A program made the translations under genes and the position numbers. 64,000 nt of DNA, from the NCBI GenBank assembly GCA_012842495.1, contig DUSS01000024.1, positions 31,731 through 95,730 on the forward strand, written 5' to 3'. Under the pieces are notes generated by a model. That model did no database searches, was not told where the DNA came from, and saw only the letters and a list, made by a program, of their open reading frames with translations. Each line of letters starts with the position of its first letter. The stretch's first letter is position 1. Source of the stretch: Candidatus Fermentithermobacillaceae bacterium (GTDB lineage: Bacteria; Bacillota; Sulfobacillia; Fermentithermobacillales; DUSS01). Shown here in pieces: positions 54,885 through 62,646 of the stretch.

Positions 54885-55910
54885 TTGCCAGAGAACAGAG
54901 ATTTTCAGAATGATCAGCAGAACGATCCGGAAGGAAGTCCGCGTCTCCAAAAAGGTGATGCTTGTAAAGACCTCACTGGAGGTGTCCAATCCGCGGCCTC
55001 ACCCGAACGTCAGGTACCCGGCCCGGAGGGCGCCAGGATCGATCCTAACGGTGAGCCGAAATCCAGGTCCTCATCGATGGGACTATTACCCAAGCTGTTC
55101 TGGAGCTTTTTTAAGATCGGAGCTTTTACATTCGGCGGCGGATGGGCCATGGTGCCGTTAATCAGGCGCGAACTGGTGGAGCGGCGCAAGTGGATGGCAA
55201 ATGAAGAGTTCATCGACGCGCTGGCGGTAGCTCAAAGCGCTCCCGGACCGATAGCTATAAACACGTCGGTGATCTGCGGCTACAAGATAGCCGGCGTCCC
55301 GGGGGCACTTACGGCGACGGCGGGTTCAAGCCTTCCGTCGTTTATCATCATCCTCTTCGTCGCCGTGTTTGTGCTGCGGTTCAAGAACTCCACCCTCATT
55401 CCCGCAGTGTTCAAGGGAATGCGACCTGCGATTTTCGGGATCCTGGCGGCTGCCGTCTGGCAGGTCGGGAAAACGACCATAAGGCGAAAGAGGGACCTGG
55501 CCTTCTTTGCCGCCGGGGCATTCCTCCTGTTAGCTCTCAATGCCCATCCGATCCTCGTGGTGGTAGTCGCAGCCACCGGCGGCCTTTTGTACGAGAGATT
55601 TCCCGCTATGAGCAGGTTCTTTTCGAAACGACGCGGAATTCCGGGGCACGAAAACGGAGCCCGAGCCACCGAGTCTGCACCCGCGAGCCATGAGAAGACT
55701 TCACAGACAGGCACACGCGGTGGCGAAACGCCTGCAGGAGCTCGGGAACCGGGCGCTGACGCGCTTGCTGCTGACCCTCCCGGGGTCCGGGAAGCTCTTG
55801 CTGAGGGGAGCCCTCAAGGCAAAAAGCGGGTCGCGGAGTCCTGCGACGTTAGGCCACCGAAACAGACGGATACGAGGGAGACAGCGGAAAATGGTAGCGA
55901 TATGGCTTAG
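54885..55910 (+). CDS. Chromate transporter family protein, half-size, with long tails
   Basis: The core (residues about 70-250) is a single ChrA domain: WSFFKIGAFTFGGGWAMVPLI, ALAVAQSAPGPIAINTSVICGYKIAGVPGAL and helices up to LLALNAHPILVVVVAATGGLLYE. ChrA proteins export chromate in some bacteria, but the natural substrate of half-size pairs in anaerobes is mostly unknown. This protein has a polar N-terminal extension of about 64 residues and a polar C-terminal extension of about 90, both without recognisable domains. TTG 54885 lies eight bases after GGGAGGATG; ATG 55077, at the start of the conserved part, is the alternative. It overlaps the second half-size gene by 20 bases. Confidence 0.85.
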   Translation: MPENRDFQNDQQNDPEGSPRLQKGDACKDLTGGVQSAASPERQVPGPEGARIDPNGEPKSRSSSMGLLPKLFWSFFKIGAFTFGGGWAMVPLIRRELVERRKWMANEEFIDALAVAQSAPGPIAINTSVICGYKIAGVPGALTATAGSSLPSFIIILFVAVFVLRFKNSTLIPAVFKGMRPAIFGILAAAVWQVGKTTIRRKRDLAFFAAGAFLLLALNAHPILVVVVAATGGLLYERFPAMSRFFSKRRGIPGHENGARATESAPASHEKTSQTGTRGGETPAGAREPGADALAADPPGVREALAEGSPQGKKRVAESCDVRPPKQTDTRETAENGSDMA

Positions 55911-56418
55911 TCTTTTCGGGACGTTTTTCAAAATAGGGTTGTTCAGCTTTGGTGGCGGCTACGCCATGATACCCCTGATCTCGCGCGAGGTGGTTCGGAG
56001 ACACGCTTGGGTCACAATGGGCGAGTTTATTGACCTCATCGCGATTTCCCAGGGCACGCCCGGACCCATTGCCATCAACTCCGCTACCTTCATCGGGTAC
56101 AAAATGGGAGGATTCGTAGGCTCGGTCATGGCAACTCTCGGAGTGGTCGCACCGTCTTTTCTGGTGATGAGCATTCTGACCTTTGCGTTCTTGAAATGGA
56201 GAAACCTCGAGGTCGTAAAGAGCATGTTCGCTGGTATTAGGCCCGTAGTGGTGGCCCTCATTTTCGCGGCGGCGCTTTCGGTCTTCAGTGAATCTGTAAC
56301 GGGCATTATACCCGCAATAGTAGCCATAGTCGTGATGGTTCTGGTGGCTTTTATGAACGTGGACCCCATCATCCTGCTAGTGCTGGCGGGGTTGATGGGG
56401 GCAATGGTATATAGATGA
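55891..56418 (+). CDS. Chromate transporter family protein, second half
   Basis: This 175-residue membrane protein is a second ChrA domain, with LFGTFFKIGLFSFGGGYAMIPLIS and IAISQGTPGPIAINSATFIGYKMGGF. Pairs of short ChrA proteins are thought to insert in opposite directions and act as a dimer. I take ATG 55891, 20 bases before the end of the first gene. The same frame is open back to 55690 and would add a basic, non-conserved N-terminus. GAGGGAG at 55874 could serve as the ribosome-binding site. Confidence 0.86.
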   Translation: MVAIWLSLFGTFFKIGLFSFGGGYAMIPLISREVVRRHAWVTMGEFIDLIAISQGTPGPIAINSATFIGYKMGGFVGSVMATLGVVAPSFLVMSILTFAFLKWRNLEVVKSMFAGIRPVVVALIFAAALSVFSESVTGIIPAIVAIVVMVLVAFMNVDPIILLVLAGLMGAMVYR

Positions 56419-56737
56419 TTTTGTAGGTTCGGCACGGCCGACCTGTTCGACTTCTGATCGTAAAGCGTTCATAGCCTCAGCCAATCACTTCTGTACGGCT
56501 CATACACGGAGTTTAAAACTGACGGTATGCCCTACCATCAGGAATACCCGTCGAAACCAGCTATACTCATGTGTTTGTACGTCACAATTCATAGAACCAT
56601 ATTTTGTCTACTCCGCACAAAGGATTTGTAGAGTACAATCTTGTAGACCATTTGTGCGAAACATCTGAGCAATCCCGCAGAGTACCGGGGGGATGTAGAC
56701 CCTAACGATTTCAATGCTTTCGAGAAGGGGGTAAGGC
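56419..56737 (+). other. 319-base leader region before the pyruvate oxidoreductase operon
   Basis: I see no gene here. The base composition is more AT-rich than the flanks. A weak promoter candidate is TTGTAC (56575-56580) with CATATT (56598-56603), 17 bases apart. Downstream lie interleaved complementary segments (56606-56658). A good ribosome-binding sequence, AGAAGGGGG, precedes ATG 56738. Confidence 0.45.
56606..56658 (+). promoter_or_regulatory. Interleaved inverted repeats (possible pseudoknot or operator)
   Basis: GTCTAC (56606-56611) complements GTAGAC (56643-56648), and CGCACAAA (56614-56621) complements TTTGTGCG (56651-56658). The order A-B-A'-B' is that of a pseudoknot. Between them TTGTAGA occurs twice (56626-56632 and 56641-56647), so the first arm can choose between two partners. 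It could be a switching RNA or a protein-binding site. Confidence 0.4.
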
Positions 56738-57481
56738 ATGAAGCTCGATAAAGACCTGTGCGCCGGCTGCGGCGCGTGTGTTCTGTATTGTCCCGTAGGT
56801 GCGCTGTCCGAGCAGGACGGAGTTGTCGTCCTTGACCTGGATAAGTGCGTAGAGTGCCACGTGTGCTTGCGTTCAGAGGTGTGTCCCACCGGTGCTTTAC
56901 AACAGGACGAGCTGTCGTGGCCTCGGGTCATCCGCAGCATGTTTTCGGATCCCTTCGGGAAACACCCGTCAACGCAGCACATGGGCAGGGGAACCGAAGA
57001 GGTCAAAACCAACGACGTGACCAACCTGGTGACGTACGGCAACGTCGGAATCGCTATTGAGCCTGGTAGGCCTGGGGTCAGCGCATCTATGCGGGATATC
57101 GAGAAAATTACCATGGTTCTGGCGAAGGTGGGCGTGGAGTTCGCCCCGAAAACACCCATCACCAGCCTCATGACCGACAAAACCACGGGAAAACTTAGAG
57201 ACGATATCCTGGGGGAGAGAGTTCTTTCGGCCATCGTCGAATGCGTAGCTCCCAGAGAGAAAATCCCCGAAATCGCAAAGGCTCTCAGAGAAGTCAGCAA
57301 GGAAGTAGATACGGTGTTTTCGGTAGCCATGTTCATGGCCGGCGGTCCAGCCGGTGACTTCCCGACGCTCGATTACTTCCGAGCCCTGGGATTTGACGTT
57401 TCACCGTGGGGGAAAACCAACCTGGGCCTGGGTAGGGTGACCATCAACCAGAAGGCGAGAAACGGGGGTCAGACCCGATGA
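56738..57481 (+). CDS. Ferredoxin-domain protein with an unrecognised C-terminal domain
   Basis: Residues 1-55 form a two-cluster ferredoxin: CAGCGACVLYCP and, less regular, CVECHVCLRSEVCP. The remaining 190 residues match no family I can name. They include TNDVTNLVTYGNVGIAIEPGRPG and a predicted alpha/beta stretch (ERVLSAIVECVAPREKIPEIAKALREVSKEVDTVFSVAMF) whose strand-helix-strand rhythm recalls an ACT-like fold; that is inference. It is the first gene of the operon that encodes pyruvate:ferredoxin oxidoreductase and overlaps the next gene by four bases, so it may carry electrons or sense redox state or a metabolite for that enzyme. Confidence 0.75.
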   Translation: MKLDKDLCAGCGACVLYCPVGALSEQDGVVVLDLDKCVECHVCLRSEVCPTGALQQDELSWPRVIRSMFSDPFGKHPSTQHMGRGTEEVKTNDVTNLVTYGNVGIAIEPGRPGVSASMRDIEKITMVLAKVGVEFAPKTPITSLMTDKTTGKLRDDILGERVLSAIVECVAPREKIPEIAKALREVSKEVDTVFSVAMFMAGGPAGDFPTLDYFRALGFDVSPWGKTNLGLGRVTINQKARNGGQTR

Positions 57482-58125
57482 CTCATACAAATCACAGAGA
57501 GGGCTCCCTTGAAAGCCTCCGTCACGATTTCGTAGTCATGGTCATGCCCGCCAAGGGATACAACAACGACGAAGAGGCGCCCCTGAAACTTAAGAAAGCC
57601 CTGAGGATTTTCCTGAGGCACAACGCCGTCAATGCGGGCGCAATAAAGGCAGGTTACCTCGTCAAGAACAGTCCGGAAGAAATGGAGAAAATAATCGGTC
57701 AGGACACCCCGATGATCCACGGAACATTCACAAACGAGGCGGACGTGGAAGAAGTGGTGAAGGAACTGAAGGAAGAAGATATGGGGCTCTCCGTAGTAGT
57801 GTCCGGGGTTATAGAGAGAGTTTGGGATATCGCAAAGAAAGCTGGCATTACTCCTCACAGCGTCGAGTTCTCTCTCGGGCTTATGGGCAAGCGGGAACTT
57901 TTGGCCGAAGATTACCTGAGACCCCTCATGACCATGTGCGGCCACGGCCTGATATCGAGGAACCTGGCCAAAAGCATCATTGAGGATGTGAAACGAGGCC
58001 TCATCGATTCCTCGGAGGGGGCCCGGCGTCTTGCCGCTCAGTGTGTGTGCGGCATTTTTAACCTCGACAGAGCAAAGAAACTCATTGAGGAAGCAGCCTC
58101 CTCAGCTGTGCATTTTTCACCCTGA
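57478..58125 (+). CDS. Conserved-looking protein of unknown function in the pyruvate oxidoreductase operon
   Basis: I do not recognise this 215-residue protein. It is soluble and mostly alpha/beta, begins with HDFVVMVMPAKGYNNDEEAPLKLKKAL, and has a C-terminal helical part with MCGHGLISRNLAKSIIEDVKRG and AAQCVCGIFNLDRAKKLIEEA. The CGH and CxC groups could form a metal or cluster site; no other cysteines are present. It starts inside the stop of the ferredoxin-domain gene (ATGA overlap), so the two proteins are probably made together and may interact. A 98-base gap with no clear promoter separates it from the gamma-subunit gene. A regulator, maturation factor or adaptor of the oxidoreductase are all possible. 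Confidence 0.7.
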   Translation: MTHTNHREGSLESLRHDFVVMVMPAKGYNNDEEAPLKLKKALRIFLRHNAVNAGAIKAGYLVKNSPEEMEKIIGQDTPMIHGTFTNEADVEEVVKELKEEDMGLSVVVSGVIERVWDIAKKAGITPHSVEFSLGLMGKRELLAEDYLRPLMTMCGHGLISRNLAKSIIEDVKRGLIDSSEGARRLAAQCVCGIFNLDRAKKLIEEAASSAVHFSP

Positions 58126-58223
58126 GCAGGAGCATAGTCCTTCAAGGTTCGTTGCGTTATGTTTCTCCCGGCGCAAAGACGCTCTCCGGCTGGTTTTTTG
58201 ACCTAACGTGGAGGTGGCACAGG

Positions 58224-58757
58224 TTGAAGCAACTTATCTTATACGGGCGCGGGGGCCAAGGGGTGGTGACCGCGGCCAAGATCATAGCGATAGCTGCTGC
58301 GGTGTACGATGGCGGTTACGCGCAGGCGGTGCCCGCGTTTACCGCCGAACGAAGGGGCGCACCGGTCTACGCATATGTGAGGCTTTCGGATTCCCCCATC
58401 GACCTCAAGTCCTTCGTATACGAACCCGACGCCATACTGGTATTTGACCACGAGCTCCCGTCCCTGGGCGTCGATTTACTAAAAGGGGTTTCCCGGGATA
58501 CCACTGCCGTCCTTAACTGGTCAAAGGCGCCCTCTCAGTGGGAATTCCGGGATCGCTTTTCCAGGGTTGGTGCCGTGGATGCGGACGCGCTCGGCGGTAT
58601 CCCGAATATCGCCATGGTAGCTGCCTTTTCCAGGACTACCGGGTGGGTTTCGCTCGAGGCTGTGGTGAAGGCTGTCCACGAAGTGTTCGGTGAGAAGGGA
58701 GGGCGCCACAATGAAGATGTCGCCAGAAGGGCGTTTGAAGCGACCGTGCTTGCCTGA
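58224..58757 (+). CDS. porC: Pyruvate:ferredoxin oxidoreductase gamma subunit
   Basis: The gamma subunit (177 aa) of four-part 2-oxoacid:ferredoxin oxidoreductases begins with the signature LILYGRGGQGVVTAAKIIA and has YAQAVPAFTAERRGAPVYAYVRLSD, both standard. The frame is open from 58152, but GGAGGTGG (58210-58217) lies six bases before TTG 58224. The following delta gene starts inside its 3' end. The order gamma-delta-alpha-beta and the beta-subunit sequence indicate pyruvate as substrate. Confidence 0.93.
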   Translation: MKQLILYGRGGQGVVTAAKIIAIAAAVYDGGYAQAVPAFTAERRGAPVYAYVRLSDSPIDLKSFVYEPDAILVFDHELPSLGVDLLKGVSRDTTAVLNWSKAPSQWEFRDRFSRVGAVDADALGGIPNIAMVAAFSRTTGWVSLEAVVKAVHEVFGEKGGRHNEDVARRAFEATVLA

Positions 58758-59037
58758 TGGAACGCCCATCAGAGTTCCGGCGGCCTTTGCGGTAACCGAA
58801 GTGAACACCGGTTCGTGGAGACTGGAACGCCCGGTCTTGAACGTCTCCAAGTGCTCCAGGTGCCGTATCTGCGAGAGATACTGTCCCCTCCAGATAATAT
58901 CCGTGGGGCAGGAAGGTCCCGTCATTGACCTTCACTTCTGCAAGGGATGCGGGATCTGCGCCAACGAATGCCCAACGAAAGCTTTAATCATGAGACCGGA
59001 GCGGGACGGGGTAAGCCAAGGGGGAGATTCCAGGTGA
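58711..59037 (+). CDS. porD: Pyruvate:ferredoxin oxidoreductase delta subunit
   Basis: This 108-residue polyferredoxin subunit passes electrons from the TPP site to external ferredoxin. It has two 4Fe-4S motifs, CSRCRICERYCP and CKGCGICANECP, after an N-terminal extension typical of PorD (NTGSWRLERPVLNVSKC). ATG 58711 is preceded by GGGAGGGC, inside the gamma gene, with an overlap of 47 bases. Its stop overlaps the alpha start (GTGA). Confidence 0.93.
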   Translation: MKMSPEGRLKRPCLPDGTPIRVPAAFAVTEVNTGSWRLERPVLNVSKCSRCRICERYCPLQIISVGQEGPVIDLHFCKGCGICANECPTKALIMRPERDGVSQGGDSR

Positions 59038-60215
59038 GAAAAGTCATGGATGGAAATACCGCGGTGGCGTATGGCGCTCGTTTATCCCGCGTCCAGGTAG
59101 TTCCAGCTTACCCGATAACTCCTCAGAGCAGCATCGCCGAGACTCTGGCTGACTTCATAAGCCAGGGGTCTTTGAAGGCGAAATTCCTCAGAGTCGAGTC
59201 GGAACATTCCGCCCTGTCAGCCGCGGTCGGTGCATCCTTCGCAGGAGCTCGGGTGTTCACCGCCACTTCATCGGTTGGCCTTGCGCTCATGACCGAGATA
59301 ACCGGGGTAGCTTCCGGGTGCCGGTTGCCCATAGTCATGGCTGTCGCTAACAGGGCGCTTTGCAGCCCCTGGAGCTTGTGGTGCGATCATTCTGACACCA
59401 TGACCCTGAGGGACCAGGGATGGATTCAGCTATACGCCGAAAACTGTCAGGAAGCCCTGGACTTCGTGATCATCGCCTTCAGAGTTGCAGAAGACCAGCT
59501 CGTGCAACTGCCCTGTATCGTTGCAGAAGACGGCTTTTTCTTGTCGCACCTTCAGGACACGGTCACGGTCCCTGCCCAGGAAGACGTCGACAGGTACCTG
59601 CCACCTAGATGCCCGGGATATCTGGTCCTCGATCCGGAGTCACCGGTGGCTGCCAACATCCTTACAGGTCCTCATCTTTTTACCGAAGACAAGTATACCG
59701 TAGCTCTAGGCATGGAAAGAGCTAGAACCGTCCTGGAAACCGCTTTTTCGGAATTTGCGGATGTCTTCGGGCGGAAGTACTCCTCGGTTATGGATTACGG
59801 GTGCGACGACGCCGAAACTATCATCGTGTCACTGGGGTCCTTAAACGGTACTGTAAGAGACCTGATAAAAAAGCTTCGTGCTTCCGGCCAGAAAGTCGGG
59901 CTTTTGAGGATAGTCGCTTATAGACCTTTCCCGTATGAGCGAGTTAGGAAATTAGCTGCCAAAGCTAAGAACGTAATAGTCATCGACCGTGCTCCGGCCC
60001 TCGGAGAGATCGGACCGTTGAATCAGGATGTTCGCGCAGCTCTCTACGGGCTCTATCCTGCTCCTCAGGTCACAGGTTTTGTTTTAGGTTTGGGCGGCCG
60101 AGACATACCTCAGTCCGATCTAGTGAAGGCACTGGAGTACTCCATTTCCCGTAATGGGGATTATCCGGCCACCTACGGTGAGGCGTGGCTTCAGGTAGAG
60201 GTGAGCGCAAAGTGA
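59034..60215 (+). CDS. porA: Pyruvate:ferredoxin oxidoreductase alpha subunit
   Basis: The alpha subunit (393 aa) holds the pyrimidine-side TPP-binding domain: GNTAVAYGARLSRVQVVPAYPITPQSSIAE at the start, RVESEHSALSAAVGASFAGARVFTATSSVGLALM, and the domain with VAEDGFFLSH; the C-terminal part has VGLLRIVAYRPFPYERVRKLA. These match pyruvate rather than 2-oxoglutarate enzymes. The frame is open from 58947; GGGGGAG seven bases before GTG 59034 sets the start. It ends in a TGATG overlap with the beta gene. Confidence 0.94.
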   Translation: MRKVMDGNTAVAYGARLSRVQVVPAYPITPQSSIAETLADFISQGSLKAKFLRVESEHSALSAAVGASFAGARVFTATSSVGLALMTEITGVASGCRLPIVMAVANRALCSPWSLWCDHSDTMTLRDQGWIQLYAENCQEALDFVIIAFRVAEDQLVQLPCIVAEDGFFLSHLQDTVTVPAQEDVDRYLPPRCPGYLVLDPESPVAANILTGPHLFTEDKYTVALGMERARTVLETAFSEFADVFGRKYSSVMDYGCDDAETIIVSLGSLNGTVRDLIKKLRASGQKVGLLRIVAYRPFPYERVRKLAAKAKNVIVIDRAPALGEIGPLNQDVRAALYGLYPAPQVTGFVLGLGGRDIPQSDLVKALEYSISRNGDYPATYGEAWLQVEVSAK

Positions 60216-61060
60216 TGAAAGGCTACCTATCAAGCGGAATGACCACTTGCGCAGGGTGTGCTATGGAGCTTGTGGCGCGAACGGTTTTTGAAACCCTGGG
60301 ACAGAACACCGTAGTGGTCATTCCCCCGGGTTGTGCAGCTATTCTTGCGGGGTACAGCGGCGAGACACCCTTGCACCTCCCGGTGGTCATGTCAAACCTT
60401 GAAGCTACCGCAGCTTTTGCATCGGGCATCAGGGCAGGCCTCGACATCCTCGGTAAAGAGAACGTGCAGGTCTTGGGGTTTGCCGGGGATGGAGGCACTG
60501 CGGACATAGGGCTGCAAAGCCTTTCGGGAGCTGCTGAGCGGAACGAGAGGATAATATACGTCTGTTACGACAATGAAGCTTATATGAACACGGGCATCCA
60601 GAGCAGCGGTTCAACTCCTACAGGTGCCTGGACCACTACGACGCCGGCTGGAAAGACTACGCCGCGAAAAGATCTGGCCCAGATCATGGCAGCTCACCGG
60701 ATACCCTACGTCGCTACAGCTTCCGTAGCTTACCCCGAGGACCTTTCGAGGAAGGTGAAAAAGGCATCGCAAGCACAGGGCACCGCCTTCATCCACGTGC
60801 ACTCGCCCTGTCCGACCGGCTGGAGGTTTCCTCCTTCCAAGACCATCGAAGTCGCCCGGATGGCGGTGAGGACTGGTATGTGGTTGCTGTACGAGGTCGA
60901 GAACGGAAAGACCACGATCAACATCAAACCGGGCGACCTGCCTGTCCAACGCTATCTTGAGCTTCAGGGCAGATTTAAGAACTTGTCAGACGCGGAAGTC
61001 AAAGCGCTACAAGCGGAGGCCGATGCCAGGCGTGCGTTTGTACGTTCGCTTCAGACCTAG
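60215..61060 (+). CDS. porB: Pyruvate:ferredoxin oxidoreductase beta subunit
   Basis: The beta subunit (281 aa) binds the TPP diphosphate and one 4Fe-4S cluster. The TPP motif is GDGGTADIGLQSLSGAAERN, followed by YVCYDNEAYMNTGIQSSGSTPTGAW, which is diagnostic of the pyruvate type. Cysteines for the cluster lie in TTCAGCAMEL, the later SPCPTGW and nearby. ATG 60215 overlaps the alpha stop; GTG 60212 would add one residue. The acyl-CoA synthetase genes follow. Confidence 0.94.
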   Translation: MKGYLSSGMTTCAGCAMELVARTVFETLGQNTVVVIPPGCAAILAGYSGETPLHLPVVMSNLEATAAFASGIRAGLDILGKENVQVLGFAGDGGTADIGLQSLSGAAERNERIIYVCYDNEAYMNTGIQSSGSTPTGAWTTTTPAGKTTPRKDLAQIMAAHRIPYVATASVAYPEDLSRKVKKASQAQGTAFIHVHSPCPTGWRFPPSKTIEVARMAVRTGMWLLYEVENGKTTINIKPGDLPVQRYLELQGRFKNLSDAEVKALQAEADARRAFVRSLQT

Positions 61061-61206
61061 TCCCAGCGTTCATGAAACACAACGGTTCTGCTTTTGGAGG
61101 AAACGTGCCGTGCGGTGAGCCGGCCCTTCGAGACGTTCACGAGACCGGACGCCCACGAGGCGGTTTCCAGAGAGTTATGGACGATTACCAGGCTGGAGTG
61201 ATGCAG

Positions 61207-62646
61207 ATGCCGAGAGTAGCTACTAGAGATGGCAACGGGCTGGATGCTTTCTTTTATCCCAAGGGGATAGTCGTTGCCGGCGCGTCAAACAACCCGTCAA
61301 AAGCCGGGCACCAGGTTCTCAAGAATCTGAGGAGAGCGAATTTCCCCGGCCCGGTGTACGCGGTCAATCCTAAAGAAGAGGAAATCCTGGGTTACAAATG
61401 TTACCCAAGACTCTCTGACGTACCAGCGGGCGTTCAGCTGATGATAGTCACCATTCCCGCCGAGAGCGTACCGGAACTCTTTAAGGAAGCTTCAGCCCGG
61501 GAAGATATAGAAGCCGCCGTAGTGCTTGCTTCCGGATTCGCCGAGACTGGTATACCAGAACGGGTGCACCTGCAGGAAGAGATGATATCTTACGCCAAAA
61601 AGGCTGGGATCCGCGTGATGGGCCCCAATTGTGTAGGTGTGATGAACACGGATAACAAGCTCGACACCACATTTGCTCCTACGGTCAAGAGCATCCCGGG
61701 AGGTCTCAGCGTGATTTCCCAAAGCGGAGCCTTGGGTGCGTCCCTTCTCATGTTTGCGGGAGACCACCCTGTTCCCATGGGATTTTCCAAGTTCTGTCAC
61801 GTCGGAAACCAGAGCGACGTCACGGTTCTTGAAGTGCTGGAATACTACGCCCAGGACGAATCCACCAAGGTTGTAGGGATGTACCTCGAGGGGGTCTCCG
61901 ACGGAAGAGCCTTTATGGAAACCGCCCGGAAGCTTACGGGAAAAAAGCCGCTCCTAGTCCTCAAGGTTGGTAAGTCGGACCAGGGCTCCAGCGCTGCCTT
62001 ATCCCACACGGGCTCCCTTGCGGGCAGTGACAAGGTCTACCATGGTGCTTTCGAGCAGGTCGGAGCTATACGGGTCGATACCATTGAAGACCTCCTGAAT
62101 GCGGCGAAGGCCTTATCGATGCAGCCCCTGCCCAGAGGGGATAGGATATGTGTCCTCACCGAGGCAGGTGGGCCTGGGACCATCGCAGTAGATGAGATCG
62201 CCACATCCGGTGCGGCGAGTCTTGCCCGCTTCAGCGGGAGGACCATAAAAGAATTACGGGATTGCCTGCCGGCCATGGCGATGATCGGTAAACCGGACGG
62301 ATACGCGGATATGAGCGCTGCAGCTACGGAAGAGCAACATTCCCGTGCGCTGTCGTGTGTCTTGGCGGATGACGGGGTTGATGCGGTGATAGTGATAAGC
62401 GTTCCTCCGACGTTTCTATCACCGGTCAAGGTTGCCGAAGAGATCCTCGCGGTCGCAAAAGGTTCGAAAAAACCGGTTCTGGTGTGTCTCATGTCGGGTG
62501 AGTGGGTAAGAGAGGCCAGGGTACTTTTGGAATCTAACGGCATTCCCACCTTTGACATGCCCGACCAGGCTGCCAGGGCCGCGGTGGCGATGGTCAAACG
62601 AGGGCGGTATTGCCGTGAGATGGTTGAGAGAGGGGATGACCGGTGA
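61207..62646 (+). CDS. acdA: ADP-forming acyl-CoA synthetase (acetate-CoA ligase), alpha subunit
   Basis: This enzyme converts acetyl-CoA + ADP + Pi to acetate + ATP + CoA, giving substrate-level phosphorylation in archaea and some anaerobic bacteria. The alpha subunit has a CoA-binding domain (LDAFFYPKGIVVAGASNNPSKAG), two succinyl-CoA-ligase-like domains (GPNCVGVMNT, VISQSGALGASLL, CHVGNQSDV) and the phosphohistidine in ALSHTGSLAG (His267 by this numbering). The frame is open from ATG 61072, but the added residues are unlike the family. ATG 61207 after GGAG (61195-61198) gives 479 aa, normal for a separate alpha subunit. The beta subunit follows with a four-base overlap. Acetyl-CoA would come from the pyruvate oxidoreductase encoded just upstream. 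Confidence 0.92.
   Translation: MPRVATRDGNGLDAFFYPKGIVVAGASNNPSKAGHQVLKNLRRANFPGPVYAVNPKEEEILGYKCYPRLSDVPAGVQLMIVTIPAESVPELFKEASAREDIEAAVVLASGFAETGIPERVHLQEEMISYAKKAGIRVMGPNCVGVMNTDNKLDTTFAPTVKSIPGGLSVISQSGALGASLLMFAGDHPVPMGFSKFCHVGNQSDVTVLEVLEYYAQDESTKVVGMYLEGVSDGRAFMETARKLTGKKPLLVLKVGKSDQGSSAALSHTGSLAGSDKVYHGAFEQVGAIRVDTIEDLLNAAKALSMQPLPRGDRICVLTEAGGPGTIAVDEIATSGAASLARFSGRTIKELRDCLPAMAMIGKPDGYADMSAAATEEQHSRALSCVLADDGVDAVIVISVPPTFLSPVKVAEEILAVAKGSKKPVLVCLMSGEWVREARVLLESNGIPTFDMPDQAARAAVAMVKRGRYCREMVERGDDR

Noticed and set aside
61072..61206. N-terminal extension of AcdA from ATG 61072
   Set aside because: It has no ribosome-binding site and its residues do not resemble the family. ATG 61207 has better spacing and a normal N-terminus.
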